From the NCBI GenBank assembly GCA_019310825.1, contig JAFDDO010000003.1, positions 1 through 33,546 on the forward strand: a stretch of 33,546 nt of DNA, written 5' to 3'. The notes beneath the pieces were generated by a model, which had not been told where the DNA came from, ran no database searches, and saw nothing but the letters and a program-made list of their open reading frames with translations. This document shows, piece after piece, positions 7,124-15,176 of this stretch. Numbering within the stretch: the stretch's first letter is position 1; every line of letters begins with the position of its first letter. The position numbers and the translations under genes were made by a program. Origin of the DNA: Deltaproteobacteria bacterium (lineage in GTDB: Bacteria; Desulfobacterota; Dissulfuribacteria; Dissulfuribacterales; UBA3076).

Positions 7124-7511
7124 TGCATTTTATGTCTGGGTTATCGTTAGAGGAGTTGTTTAAATACAATAAATTTGTAATAAATCACGATTTTTAATTT
7201 CCTGTCTAATAGCTTTCATTTTTTATCTTTTAAGCATTACCCCCGCGACCAGCTCTATGGTTCTTGGGTATTTCTACTGTCCTAGCCCATGATTTATCTT
7301 TAGTTTTGACAATTTTATAGCTATTGACAAGTTATGATTCTTTCTGTACTTGTATTACCGAATTTATTAATTGGCTTATCTGCGTCTGGATTAAGAAAAA
7401 ATGCTGCAATCTCTAAATTCATAATTCCCTTTGATGTAATTGGCGAAGAAGTGGAAATTACTATACAATCAATATACATTGATATTTCAAAAAATCAGAA
7501 AGGAGTTTATT
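7124..7511. other. A/T-rich gap with possible minus-strand gene remnant
   Basis: No convincing gene. A plus-strand ORF (7334-7534) overlaps the real HTH gene in another frame and has no ribosome site. On the minus strand, ATG 7422 to TAG 7321 encodes 33 residues (starting MNLEIAAFFLNPDADKPINK) after an AAAGGG-like site. A second open stretch in a different minus frame ends at 7230 and includes KSWARTVEIPKNHRAGRGG. The two could be pieces of one decayed small gene or chance. Two TTGACA words (near 7305 and 7324) are present but I could not match either to a well-spaced -10 box. Confidence 0.3.
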
Positions 7512-7787
7512 ATGACTGGAAGAAAGAGAAGTAGGCCGTATAATGTAGATGACGTACGATATGTGCATAAGCATTATGCTGAAATGACGGCTTCCGAGAT
7601 AGCCGACAAGCTAGGTATCAGCAGGTTCCAGGTATCAAAGATTGTCAGTGAACTGAGGAAGCACATAGATTTGCCTAAGAAGACTGTGCGTCGGCCTAAT
7701 CCAATTCTTAAGTTTCTGGAAGAAGAAGGTATTGCGCCAAAAGAGGCAGCCAAAACAAAAACTAAGGGAAAGCGCAAGAAGTCTTAG
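7512..7787 (+). CDS. Small helix-turn-helix protein with Lys-rich tail
   Basis: 91 residues starting at ATG 7512, preceded by AGGAG about 8 nt upstream. The N-terminus is basic (TGRKRSRP). The middle (residues 14-50) reads YVHKHYAEMTASEIADKLGI followed by SRFQVSKIVSELR, a good helix-turn-helix in which ASEIADKLGIS is the first helix and turn and FQVSKIVSELR the recognition helix. A Pro-containing linker (RRPNPILKFLEEEGI) leads to a Lys/Ala-rich tail ending KTKTKGKRKKS. The tail recalls histone-H1-like or HU-type extensions and should give non-specific DNA affinity. The gene is monocistronic: a 388-nt gap precedes it and a strong terminator follows. Its targets are unknown, and the sequence does not distinguish a local repressor from a nucleoid-associated protein. 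Confidence 0.8.
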   Translation: MTGRKRSRPYNVDDVRYVHKHYAEMTASEIADKLGISRFQVSKIVSELRKHIDLPKKTVRRPNPILKFLEEEGIAPKEAAKTKTKGKRKKS

Positions 7788-7817
7788 CATCCACAAGCTA
7801 TATCTGGAAAGATGAAT

Positions 7818-7853
7818 GCAGCTATATCAAATATGATGTAGCTGCTTTTTTTT
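7818..7853 (+). terminator. Intrinsic terminator after the HTH gene
   Basis: GCAGCTA (7818-7824) pairs with TAGCTGC (7839-7845) and is followed at once by eight T residues (7846-7853). It lies 30 nt after the stop codon of the small HTH gene. Confidence 0.85.
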
Positions 7854-7890
7854 GTTCAATTTATGATTACACTGCAAAAAAGTCTGAAAC

Positions 7891-8018
7891 ATGATTCCGC
7901 TCAAAAAGCCCGAGATGCAAGGCACGAAATTTTCCAGGAATGAAAAGTACTTATCGTACGTCGCAGTGGCTGGAAAATTGAAGCAACACTGCAGGTTGGA
8001 TTTTTACAGCGGAATCAT
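7891..8018. repeat. Dispersed inverted-repeat element, copy 1
   Basis: A 128-nt segment bounded by perfect 11-bp inverted ends, ATGATTCCGCT (7891-7901) and AGCGGAATCAT (8008-8018). Inside are GATGCAAGGC, GAAATTTTCCAGGAATGA, CGTACGTCGCAGTG and TGGAAAATTGAAGCAACAC in this order. The inner ATTTTCCA and TGGAAAAT can also pair, so the whole element could fold as a long hairpin. Copy 2 at 11620-11774 has the same words in the same order. An ORF crosses it (7891-8076), but the cross-copy pattern is non-coding. It lies between the HTH terminator and gatB. The remaining ~127 nt before gatB contain only its ribosome site that I can recognise. Confidence 0.8.
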
Positions 8019-8145
8019 TTATCAAAATCATAGTTTTATTTTGTGCAATGCCCGGAGCTGTGTTCCTGTTGATTGAGATGGCATGGCGTGTTAGGCTAAT
8101 GCGGCTTCGAGGTAAAGATGTAGCCGTTGTGAAGGAGTTTGGTTT

Positions 8146-9576
8146 ATGGAATATGAGGTAGTAATAGGTCTTGAGGTTCATGTCCAGTTGCAGACTGAAA
8201 CGAAGATTTTTTGCCCCTGTTCAACTACCTTTGGTGCGCTACCCAATACGCATTCATGTCCGGTATGTGTGGGAATGCCTGGAGTTCTGCCTGTGCTTAA
8301 CAGGAAAGTTGTAGAATTTGCCATGAAAATGGCACTGGCCACACATTGCAAAATAGCCCCTTTCAGCGTTTTCGCCAGAAAGCACTATTTTTATCCTGAC
8401 CTTCCCAAGGGTTATCAGATTTCTCAATATGATCTTCCTCTGGCTGAACGCGGTTGGATTGAAATCGCTATAAACGGACAGATCAAGAGAATCGGTATTA
8501 CCCGCATCCATTTGGAAGAGGATGCGGGTAAATTGATACATGATGAAAACAGGCCGGTTAGCTATGTGGATCTTAATCGGACAGGTGTGCCTTTGATTGA
8601 GATTGTGAGCGAGCCTGATATTCGAAGTCCTGAAGAGGCTGCTTTATATCTCAAGAAAGTGAGACAGCAGGTCCGTTATTTGGAGATCAGCGACGGCAAT
8701 ATGGAAGAGGGTAGTCTGCGCTGTGATGCCAATATTTCCTTGAGACCCAGGGGGCGGGAAGACTTTGGCGTCAGGACGGAACTCAAAAATATGAATTCTT
8801 TCCGTAACGTGCAAAAAGCATTGGAGTTTGAGATAAGGCGTCAGACAGCTCTTTTACTTGATGGTCATGGGATAGTGCAGGAGACCCGTCTTTGGGATAC
8901 AGCCAAGAGCGTAACAGTCGCAATGAGGGGTAAAGAAGAAGCACATGATTATCGATATTTTCCCGATCCGGATTTGGTCCCGGTCGAGATTGATAATGCC
9001 TGGATGGACAGTGTGAAGGAAGAACTGCCTGAACTGCCTGATGCAAAATGCGCTCGCTTTGAGGAACAATACGGTCTTTCAGACTATGACGCAGGAATCC
9101 TCACAGCCTCAAAGTCCCTGGCTGATTATTTTGAGGAATGCGTAGCCCTGTTTCCCAGTCCAAAAATTGTCAGCAACTGGATAATGGTAGAATTGTTCCG
9201 TCTTCTAAAACGAGAGAATCGGGAAATTGACGCCTGCCCGATACCTCCTGCCGGCCTGGCGGAATTGCTCAAGCTGATAGACAATGGCACTATTAGCGGC
9301 AAGATGGCAAAAGATATCCTTGAACAGGCATATGATTCAAAAAAGAGTCCTAAAAAAATTGTGGAAGAACAAGGGGTCGCCCAGGTGAGTGACGAATCCA
9401 CAATTAGCACTTTGGTTAAGCAGGTAGTGGACGCCCATCCAAAAGAGATAGAAAAGTGCAAGGCTGGAAAGACCAAGATCCTGGGTTTTTTAGTTGGACA
9501 GGTTATGAAGAAGACAAAGGGACAGGCCAATCCCCAAAAGGTAAACGAGCTACTGCGAAAGGCCATGGGCCTATGA
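8146..9576 (+). CDS. gatB: Aspartyl/glutamyl-tRNA(Asn/Gln) amidotransferase subunit B
   Basis: Kinase/tRNA-binding subunit of GatCAB, which activates misacylated Glu-tRNA(Gln) or Asp-tRNA(Asn) with ATP and amidates it with ammonia from GatA. It has 476 residues, the normal length. The N-terminal cradle domain shows [22 protein letters not shown]...[11 protein letters not shown] (the four-Cys zinc knob, C-x-C and C-x2-C), [30 protein letters not shown] and [18 protein letters not shown]. The C-terminal GatB/YqeY helical tail ends [25 protein letters not shown]. Start ATG 8146 follows AAGGAG (about 8 nt). gatA and gatC are not in the window. Its presence implies that Gln-tRNA and/or Asn-tRNA are made by the indirect route. 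Confidence 0.97.
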   Translation: MEYEVVIGLEVHVQLQTETKIFCPCSTTFGALPNTHSCPVCVGMPGVLPVLNRKVVEFAMKMALATHCKIAPFSVFARKHYFYPDLPKGYQISQYDLPLAERGWIEIAINGQIKRIGITRIHLEEDAGKLIHDENRPVSYVDLNRTGVPLIEIVSEPDIRSPEEAALYLKKVRQQVRYLEISDGNMEEGSLRCDANISLRPRGREDFGVRTELKNMNSFRNVQKALEFEIRRQTALLLDGHGIVQETRLWDTAKSVTVAMRGKEEAHDYRYFPDPDLVPVEIDNAWMDSVKEELPELPDAKCARFEEQYGLSDYDAGILTASKSLADYFEECVALFPSPKIVSNWIMVELFRLLKRENREIDACPIPPAGLAELLKLIDNGTISGKMAKDILEQAYDSKKSPKKIVEEQGVAQVSDESTISTLVKQVVDAHPKEIEKCKAGKTKILGFLVGQVMKKTKGQANPQKVNELLRKAMGL

Positions 9577-9627
9577 AAATAATTATTCACTTCCCCTCTG
9601 GCTGTCAAGGAATATGAACGGTTACCT

Positions 9628-10728
9628 ATGAAAAAAATTGCTGCTGAAAACTACAACTTGCCATTGACCCTGCTTCAAAGCAAAGGCAATACGTCTGTAG
9701 TACCGCTCAATTGGGAAAAGCACGTTCTTTATTTGTTAGACCAGAGGTTATTACCTCATGAGGAGACCTGGCTTTCGTATAGATCTGCAAAAGATGTTGC
9801 TCAAGCTATTAAGGATATGGTGGTGAGGGGAGCGCCGGCCATAGGGATCACTGCTGCTTTTGGCATGGTTTTGGCCGCTTATGGACTCAAGCATAAAAAC
9901 AGGGACTTATTTGTAGAAAAATGGCTGGAGAAAGCAGCTTTTATGCTTCAGGCCCGGCCCACGGCAGTAAACTTGAAGTGGGCAGTAGAGAGGCTAGAAA
10001 AGCTTGCGCGCAGGCATTATGAGCTGAGCCCAGGCGATCTCACAGCCATTTTAGAAAAGGAGGCCATTTCTATTTGGACAGAAGACGTAAGGGCCAACAT
10101 AGCCATAGGATTTCATGGTCAAGCCCTTTTACCGGAAACGGGCGGCGTGCTCACTCACTGTAATGCAGGCGGCCTTGCTACCGGTGGATATGGAACGGCC
10201 CTTGGAGTTATCAGGGCTGCCCTTTCTAGGGGCAAGAAGATCAATGTCATTGCCGATGAGACCCGCCCTTGGCTCCAGGGTGCCAGGCTTACGGCTTGGG
10301 AGCTTATCAAGGACGGGATAGCAGTTACTCTGGTTGTGGATGGAGCAGCTGGTTTTTTGATGCAAAAAGGACAGATCAAGGCTGTGGTGGTTGGGGCAGA
10401 TCGCATAGCAGCCAATGGTGATGTTGCCAACAAGATCGGGACCTACACCGTAGCTGAACTTGCCAGAGCTAATAACATCCCTTTTTATGTGGCTGCCCCT
10501 GTTTCCACAATTGATCCTTTCACCCCTTCCGGAGATCAGATACCCATAGAAAAGCGTGGGCCCGGAGAAATTACCACTTTTGCCGGAAAAAAGATTGCCG
10601 CCACGGGTGTGGAAGTTCAGAATCCAGTATTTGATATTACTTCTCACCATCTTATAACCGCCATAATCACCGAGTTAGGTGTGCTTACCCCGCCATACGG
10701 TCCTGCTATTTATGCCTGCTTCTCTTGA
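9628..10728 (+). CDS. mtnA: S-methyl-5-thioribose-1-phosphate isomerase
   Basis: Methionine-salvage enzyme that isomerises methylthioribose-1-phosphate to methylthioribulose-1-phosphate; related to eIF2B subunits. It has 366 residues. Signature segments are VRGAPAIGITAAFG (67-80), RPTAVNLKWAV, the catalytic Cys in THCNAGGLATGGYGTA (C178), DETRPWLQGARLTAWEL, and the catalytic Asp in VVGADRIAANGDVANKIGTY (D258). The last conserved element is PAFDVTP-like (NPVFDITSHHLITAIITE). The start ATG 9628 has no strong ribosome site. The 3' end overlaps the GAF-domain gene by 17 nt. No other methionine-salvage genes are nearby; in such genomes mtnA may act in an anaerobic or partial salvage pathway, or on ribose-1-phosphate-like substrates, which is inference. 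Confidence 0.94.
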   Translation: MKKIAAENYNLPLTLLQSKGNTSVVPLNWEKHVLYLLDQRLLPHEETWLSYRSAKDVAQAIKDMVVRGAPAIGITAAFGMVLAAYGLKHKNRDLFVEKWLEKAAFMLQARPTAVNLKWAVERLEKLARRHYELSPGDLTAILEKEAISIWTEDVRANIAIGFHGQALLPETGGVLTHCNAGGLATGGYGTALGVIRAALSRGKKINVIADETRPWLQGARLTAWELIKDGIAVTLVVDGAAGFLMQKGQIKAVVVGADRIAANGDVANKIGTYTVAELARANNIPFYVAAPVSTIDPFTPSGDQIPIEKRGPGEITTFAGKKIAATGVEVQNPVFDITSHHLITAIITELGVLTPPYGPAIYACFS

Positions 10729-11617
10729 GCATTTAGTCCGATTGGTTGCAAATTTTTTTGATTCCTTCACGGCTGCCCTGTTTGTCCGTAGTCACCAGGG
10801 AAATGATGATCTCCATTTAATGGCATGGGAGAGTCTCAGCCCTTATATAGTGCCTGGATGCAATATAGAGATTGGTCAAGGGCTGATAGGCTGGGTTGCG
10901 CGGGAAGGGAAAAGGTTGCACGCAACCCATTTCGATAGAGATACCAGGACCCTTGGTATCTACAGCAGAGACGTTGGTATAAAGGCATTTCTCGCAGCCC
11001 CCTTACTCGACGGTGAAGGGGTCTTGATGGTCGACAGCAAAAATCGTTATTCTTTTCCTGAAAAGAAACAGCGTATTTTAGAAGATTGTGCAATAATAGC
11101 TACTGATTTATGGTTTTCCTGGAAAAATCACCGTGAACTCCAGTTCTTTCGTCGTTGGAACAAATGGCACCATGGCCTTTCAGGAAAAATAGAGCATATG
11201 TTGATAAGCTTAAAAAAATTGTTAGGGCTTAAAAGTGGTCTTGTGGCCTTTCAAGAAATAGACAAAAATGTTTTTATAATTAAGGCTACCATTGGGCTAC
11301 CTCAAAAGATTAGTCTGGAAGGTCAGCGTTTTAGTGTGGAAAAAGGCCTTGTCGGTTGGCTTTTGAGATACAGAAAGCACTTGACGCTTGTTAGTCGCCA
11401 TGAAGCAGATAAACACAGATCTTATTTTTTATGGCCTGGTGAGCCCTTTGACAGAGGTCCAGTGCTGATAGGACTCTTTCAGCCAACTGAAGCAGGTGCA
11501 TTGGTGTGGATACTTACCGGAGATACAGACTTGTCAGATTGGCCGGGAGATCTTGCCGAACTCCTGGTTTTTTCTCTTGATCGAGTTATTAATGATTATA
11601 CTGTAATAAATCCTTAA
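10712..11617 (+). CDS. Tandem GAF-domain protein
   Basis: 301 residues beginning MPASLEHLVRLVANFFDSF, overlapping the end of mtnA by 17 nt, so translation is probably coupled. The first GAF domain (about 1-135) includes GLIGWVAREGKRLHATHFDRD and AFLAAPLLDGEGVLMVDSK followed by the closing helix. A linker helix (around WKNHRELQFFRRWNKW) leads to a second GAF-like domain (about 160-295) with KKLLGLKSGLVAFQEID and GQRFSVEKGLVGWLLRYRKHL. There is no output domain (no kinase, GGDEF, HD or HTH), no signal peptide and no membrane segment. GAF domains bind small molecules, cyclic nucleotides or cofactors; the ligand here cannot be read from the sequence. mreB follows 174 nt later with a repeat element in between, and the pairing with mreB is suggestive only. 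Confidence 0.82.
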   Translation: MPASLEHLVRLVANFFDSFTAALFVRSHQGNDDLHLMAWESLSPYIVPGCNIEIGQGLIGWVAREGKRLHATHFDRDTRTLGIYSRDVGIKAFLAAPLLDGEGVLMVDSKNRYSFPEKKQRILEDCAIIATDLWFSWKNHRELQFFRRWNKWHHGLSGKIEHMLISLKKLLGLKSGLVAFQEIDKNVFIIKATIGLPQKISLEGQRFSVEKGLVGWLLRYRKHLTLVSRHEADKHRSYFLWPGEPFDRGPVLIGLFQPTEAGALVWILTGDTDLSDWPGDLAELLVFSLDRVINDYTVINP

Positions 11618-11619
11618 AT

Positions 11620-11774
11620 ATGATTCTGTTCAAAATGCTTCGGATGCAAGGCGAGAGATTTTCGAGGAATGAGGCTTACCAGCGTATGTCGCAGTGACCT
11701 TTCTGCGTGCAACGCACAGGCCAGGTGAGAAAATCGAAGCAACACAGCAGATGGAGTATTTTCAGCAAAATCAT
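11620..11774. repeat. Dispersed inverted-repeat element, copy 2
   Basis: A 155-nt segment with imperfect ends ATGATTCTGTT (11620-11630) and AGCAAAATCAT (11764-11774). Shared internal words with copy 1 are GGATGCAAGGC, GATTTTCGAGGAATGA, CGTATGTCGCAGTGACC and GAAAATCGAAGCAACACAGCAG. It carries about 28 extra bases (around 11700-11730, CTGCGTGCAACGCACAGGCC) that themselves form a small palindrome, GCGTGCAACGCAC. It fills the whole gap between the GAF gene and mreB, ending 9 nt before the GGAG ribosome site of mreB, so it must be transcribed if the two genes share a message. Confidence 0.8.
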
Positions 11775-11791
11775 TAATGATTGGAGATGCC

Positions 11792-12820
11792 ATGGCGCTT
11801 AAGAACCTTAAAAATATGATAAAACAGGACCTAGCCATGGATTTAGGCACTGCCAACACCCTTATTTATGTTCAGAGGGAGGGGGTGGTCCTGAATGAAC
11901 CCAGTGTAATTGCGTGTTCAACTGACGGCTGGGTAATTGAGGTGGGGCTTGCTGCAAAAAAGTATCTAGGCCGTACCCCGGAGGGTATCACGGCAGTGCG
12001 TCCTATGAAGGACGGAATCATAGAGGACTTTGATGCAGTAAGTCAGTTAATAAAAGTTTTCTTGAACCGTGCGCAAGAACGAAGGGGGATCTTCTCGCCG
12101 AGAATAGTAATTTGTGTTCCTTCTAATATCACCCAGGTGGAAAAACGGGCTGTACTTGAGGCGGCCCATGAGGCCGGGGCCAAAAAAAAATTTTTATTGG
12201 AAGAAACCATGGCTGCCGCTATAGGTGCTGGGCTCCCTGTCCATGGAGAAAAGCCTCAGATGGTACTGGATATAGGTGGTGGGACAACTGAGGTGGCGGT
12301 AATAGCTAAGTGGTCTTATTTGCACTGCGAGACATTACGGGTGGCAGGGGATGAATTTGATGACGCCATCGTTCGTTGGTTGACCAAAGAACGTGATCTG
12401 GTGGTTGGTCTGACTACTGCGGAGACTATTAAATGGGATATAGGATCGGTCTGGGATGATGAAAAGGGGCTGGATCAAGAATACAGCGTAGGGGGAAAAC
12501 ATTTTCTGCGAGGGGTACCGGTAACGTCCGTAATTACTCCACGGGAACTGATGCCTGCTCTGGAGAAACCGCTGGATGCAATTGCCGAAATAATAGAGGA
12601 TGTGCTTGGGATTTTGTCTCCAGACATCAGAGCCTCGATAGAATCCAACGGCATAACATTGACAGGAGGTGGGGCTTTGCTGAGAGGCATTACTCAATTC
12701 TTGAGTTTAAGGACCGGTCTTACGTTTCACCTTACAAGTGATCCGCTGACAACTGTGGTCCAGGGTGCTGGGCGAACAATTGAGGCCTTTAAGGATTACG
12801 AAAGGGTTTTTATTAATTAG
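11792..12820 (+). CDS. mreB: Rod-shape protein MreB
   Basis: Bacterial actin homologue that polymerises on the inner membrane and guides lateral cell-wall synthesis with MreC, MreD, RodA and PBP2. It has 342 residues. Actin-fold motifs are phosphate-1 AMDLGTANTLIYV near the start, VCVPSNITQVEKRAVLEAA, phosphate-2 VLDIGGGTTEVAVI, and adenosine-site TLTGGGALLRGITQFL close to the end. Start ATG 11792 follows GGAG (11783-11786); an upstream in-frame ATG (11777) has no ribosome site. mreC and mreD do not follow: the next gene is convergent, 12 nt away. This is therefore either the main mreB split from its usual operon or a second paralogue. Confidence 0.94.
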   Translation: MALKNLKNMIKQDLAMDLGTANTLIYVQREGVVLNEPSVIACSTDGWVIEVGLAAKKYLGRTPEGITAVRPMKDGIIEDFDAVSQLIKVFLNRAQERRGIFSPRIVICVPSNITQVEKRAVLEAAHEAGAKKKFLLEETMAAAIGAGLPVHGEKPQMVLDIGGGTTEVAVIAKWSYLHCETLRVAGDEFDDAIVRWLTKERDLVVGLTTAETIKWDIGSVWDDEKGLDQEYSVGGKHFLRGVPVTSVITPRELMPALEKPLDAIAEIIEDVLGILSPDIRASIESNGITLTGGGALLRGITQFLSLRTGLTFHLTSDPLTTVVQGAGRTIEAFKDYERVFIN

Positions 12821-12832
12821 TAGGATCTGTGA

Positions 12833-13798
12833 TCAAGAACCCTCCCCCTTTTTTATTTCTTCATGAAATATTACTTTATTACCCCCTGTTTTTTTTGCGG
12901 CATACATTGAGTCATCAGCTTTACGTATAAAATCGTCAATATCTTCGCGCAATTCCTTGTTTGTTCTCCTGAAGCGGGAGACACCTATGCTAAGTGAAGT
13001 CTTACCTATGTCCTCGTTCAGGTAATTGCTCCGTATACGTTCTGCTATCTGGTTTACCTGCTCTGTGTCAGCCTGGGGAATCATTACAGCAAATTCATCT
13101 CCTCCATAGCGAAATGGAGTATCAACATTACGCCTGATGGAATTACCTAGCACCTTGGCCAAGCGCTGGAGCACATGTTCTCCTGCCTGATGCCCCAATG
13201 TGTCGTTCAGCTCCTTGAAATTGTCCAGGTCTAATATGATTAGAAAAAGAAAATAATTTTGGCGGGTGGCCCTTTGGGCTTCCTCTTCCAGCTTATTGTC
13301 GAGAAAGCGCCTGTTGTATAGGTCTGTAAGGACATCTCTTACGGAAAGTCGTTCCAACAGGGCTCTATATCCACGTTCCCTGATTATTCTGTTGAGCTTG
13401 GCCTCTAACTCGTCCAGGTAAAAAGGTTTTTGAATGAAGTCACATGCTCCAGCTTTAATAACGTCGGTGTAATTAAAGTCTCGACCATATCCTGTTATTG
13501 CTATCACATCGGTTTCAGGCCAAAATTTTTTGATATTCAGGATAAGCTCCATTCCATCCATCCTGGGCATCAGAAAGTCAGTGATTACGATGGTACTGGG
13601 GGACTGCTCCAACAATGATATGGCCTCCATACCGTCAGTTGCTGTACGACATTGGTGCCCCAAACGGGAAAGGAATTCTGCCAATAAGTTTAAGATGGTA
13701 GGATCGTCGTCAACAATTAGCAGTTGTTGTGTTTCTTGTGGCAGATTTTTTGGGATAAAATCTATTTGGCTTTCAGATGATTCTAAAATTTCAGACAA
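12833..13798 (-). CDS. Response-regulator diguanylate cyclase (REC-GGDEF)
   Basis: Makes c-di-GMP from two GTP when its receiver domain is phosphorylated (PleD/WspR-like logic). The N-terminal receiver has LLIVDDDPTI, the phosphoacceptor in VITDFLMPRMDG (D74 in this numbering), the Thr in AITGYG and the Lys in IQKPF. It is joined by a helical linker (LERLSVRDVLTDLYNRR) to a GGDEF domain with the intact active site YGGDEF (232-236). An RxxD product-inhibition site (R-N-V-D) lies five residues before it, so feedback by c-di-GMP is expected. The best start is TTG 13798, with GGAGG (13804-13808) 5 nt upstream; the longer reading from TTG 13828 has no ribosome site. It is divergent from the enhancer-binding activator at 14069 and convergent with mreB. 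Confidence 0.9.
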   Translation of the reverse strand: MSEILESSESQIDFIPKNLPQETQQLLIVDDDPTILNLLAEFLSRLGHQCRTATDGMEAISLLEQSPSTIVITDFLMPRMDGMELILNIKKFWPETDVIAITGYGRDFNYTDVIKAGACDFIQKPFYLDELEAKLNRIIRERGYRALLERLSVRDVLTDLYNRRFLDNKLEEEAQRATRQNYFLFLIILDLDNFKELNDTLGHQAGEHVLQRLAKVLGNSIRRNVDTPFRYGGDEFAVMIPQADTEQVNQIAERIRSNYLNEDIGKTSLSIGVSRFRRTNKELREDIDDFIRKADDSMYAAKKTGGNKVIFHEEIKKGEGS

Positions 13799-13837
13799 CA
13801 CAGCCTCCGAGACTTTATTGGTATACAAGGTTATCTT

Positions 13838-13851
13838 GAATCAATTGATTC
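13838..13851. promoter_or_regulatory. 14-bp perfect palindrome upstream of the diguanylate cyclase
   Basis: GAATCAATTGATTC is a perfect dyad located about 40 bp upstream of the TTG start of the cyclase gene, in the shared divergent region with the activator at 14069. Its size and place suit an operator for a dimeric regulator. This is a positional inference; no binding protein is known. Confidence 0.35.
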
Positions 13852-13859
13852 AGAAATTG

Positions 13860-13909
13860 CGAATTTAAGGAATTGATGGTTGTTTTATTGATTCCAATTC
13901 CTCAATTCG
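13860..13909. repeat. Inverted repeat in the divergent intergenic region
   Basis: CGAATTTAAGGAATTG (13860-13875) faces CAATTCCTCAATTCG (13895-13909), pairing throughout except for one bulged base, around a 19-nt loop. The style (GGAATT/AATTCC with A/T flanks) resembles the repeat at 22897-22961. No T-run adjoins it. The rest of the 240-nt gap up to 14068 is A/T-rich without a recognisable promoter. Confidence 0.5.
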
Positions 13910-14068
13910 AGATTATTTATAATAATTTAAAGAGAACAAAACAAGATATTCTTTGATTCTATAAAAATAACAACTTTGTTGATTTTGATTCGCCTCCTTG
14001 CTAAGATTAAATTGATTTTTCAGTTAATATTTTCAATCAAGGGTATTTTTCTTCAAGCCAAATAATAA

Positions 14069-15154
14069 ATGGACTTAATGATTGGCAATAGCCCACCTAT
14101 CAGGCGCATCAAGGATCTGATCAATCAGGTAGTGAACACCGATTTGAATGTCCTTATTTGTGGAGAAAGTGGCGTAGGGAAAGAACTGGTTGCCCGCACT
14201 CTACATGAGCTTTCTTCTCGTCGAGATTATCCTCTAGTCAAGGTTAACTGCGCTGCGCTACCAAGCGAACTTCTGGAAAGCGAACTATTTGGTTATGAGC
14301 GTGGTGCATTTACTGGAGCAGTACAACCAAAGCCGGGAAAATTCGAGTTAGCCAACGAAGGAACCATACTGCTTGATGAAATTGGCGATATGCCTGTTGC
14401 ACTGCAGGCCAAACTTTTACAGGTATTACAAGATTCTGAATTCGCTCGTGTAGGCGGGGTGAGGAATATTCATGTCAATACCTGGGTGATATCTGCCACT
14501 AATCACAACCTTAATGAAGATGTAAGAAAAGGGAGGTTTAGAGAAGATTTCTATTACCGAATCAATATTATAAAGATAGTGGTGCCACCCCTTCGGGACA
14601 GAAAAGAAGATATTCCATACCTTCTTGAACACTTTATCCGAAAGTACAGAGGCATGTCGAAGGGTGGAGTAATTGATATCTCCGGTAAACTTGAAAAGGT
14701 ATTTGCTGAATATAATTGGCCAGGAAATATAAGGGAGCTTGAGAACTATGTTAGAAGGTTGATAGTCCTTAAAGATCCTGATTTGCTTAAAGAAGAGATC
14801 CTTGGGTCTATGGGCCAACAGATGTCGGAAGATCGACCTATTGCTGAATTATGGACGCCGGATGAATCCCTTATAAATTCAGTGCTCGATAACTGCAGAC
14901 AAGAAATGCAAACACAGTTCCCATCTTTAAAGAAAATCCGGAAAAAGAGTCTGGCCCGCATTGAAAAGGTAGTAATAGAAGAGGCCATCAAGCGGACTAA
15001 TGGTAATCGCAAAAAGGCTGCTCAGCTACTCCAAATAAGTTACAAGGCACTTCTTTATAAGATAAAAGATTTTGGGGTAAAAGTGTCGGCCATAGATTCA
15101 TCTGACGATAGCTTGGAGCTAAAGCTGCCGAAAGAACTGGAGCCATTTGTATAA
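14069..15154 (+). CDS. Sigma54-dependent enhancer-binding activator lacking a receiver domain
   Basis: NtrC-family AAA+ ATPase that remodels sigma54-RNA polymerase. The 361 residues start almost directly with the central domain: IGNSPPIRRIKDLI, Walker A GESGVGKE (32-39), the sigma54-contact loop GAFTGA (79-84, intact), Walker B LLDEIGD (101-107), the arginine-finger region GRFREDFYYRI, and PPLRDRKEDIP. A C-terminal Fis-type HTH (VIEEAIKRTNGNRKKAAQLLQISYKALLYKI) follows a linker of about 70 residues. No receiver, PAS or GAF sensor domain precedes the AAA+ module, so activity must be constitutive or set by a partner, as with PspF-PspA. A second in-frame ATG at 14078 is possible. I saw no clear -24/-12 promoter in this window. 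Confidence 0.93.
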   Translation: MDLMIGNSPPIRRIKDLINQVVNTDLNVLICGESGVGKELVARTLHELSSRRDYPLVKVNCAALPSELLESELFGYERGAFTGAVQPKPGKFELANEGTILLDEIGDMPVALQAKLLQVLQDSEFARVGGVRNIHVNTWVISATNHNLNEDVRKGRFREDFYYRINIIKIVVPPLRDRKEDIPYLLEHFIRKYRGMSKGGVIDISGKLEKVFAEYNWPGNIRELENYVRRLIVLKDPDLLKEEILGSMGQQMSEDRPIAELWTPDESLINSVLDNCRQEMQTQFPSLKKIRKKSLARIEKVVIEEAIKRTNGNRKKAAQLLQISYKALLYKIKDFGVKVSAIDSSDDSLELKLPKELEPFV

Positions 15155-15176
15155 TTTTTTATAGTTGCAATGTAAT

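Noticed and set aside
7124-7511. Riboswitch or structured leader upstream of the HTH gene
   Set aside because: No recognisable riboswitch core, and no terminator/antiterminator pair before the start codon.
7334-7534. 66-codon plus-strand ORF beginning MILSVLVLPNLL
   Set aside because: Overlaps the well-supported HTH gene in another frame, has no ribosome site, and lies in low-complexity A/T-rich sequence.
7891-8076. 61-codon plus-strand ORF between the HTH gene and gatB
   Set aside because: Its first two-thirds is the inverted-repeat element, whose second copy at 11620 does not keep this reading frame; no ribosome site precedes it.
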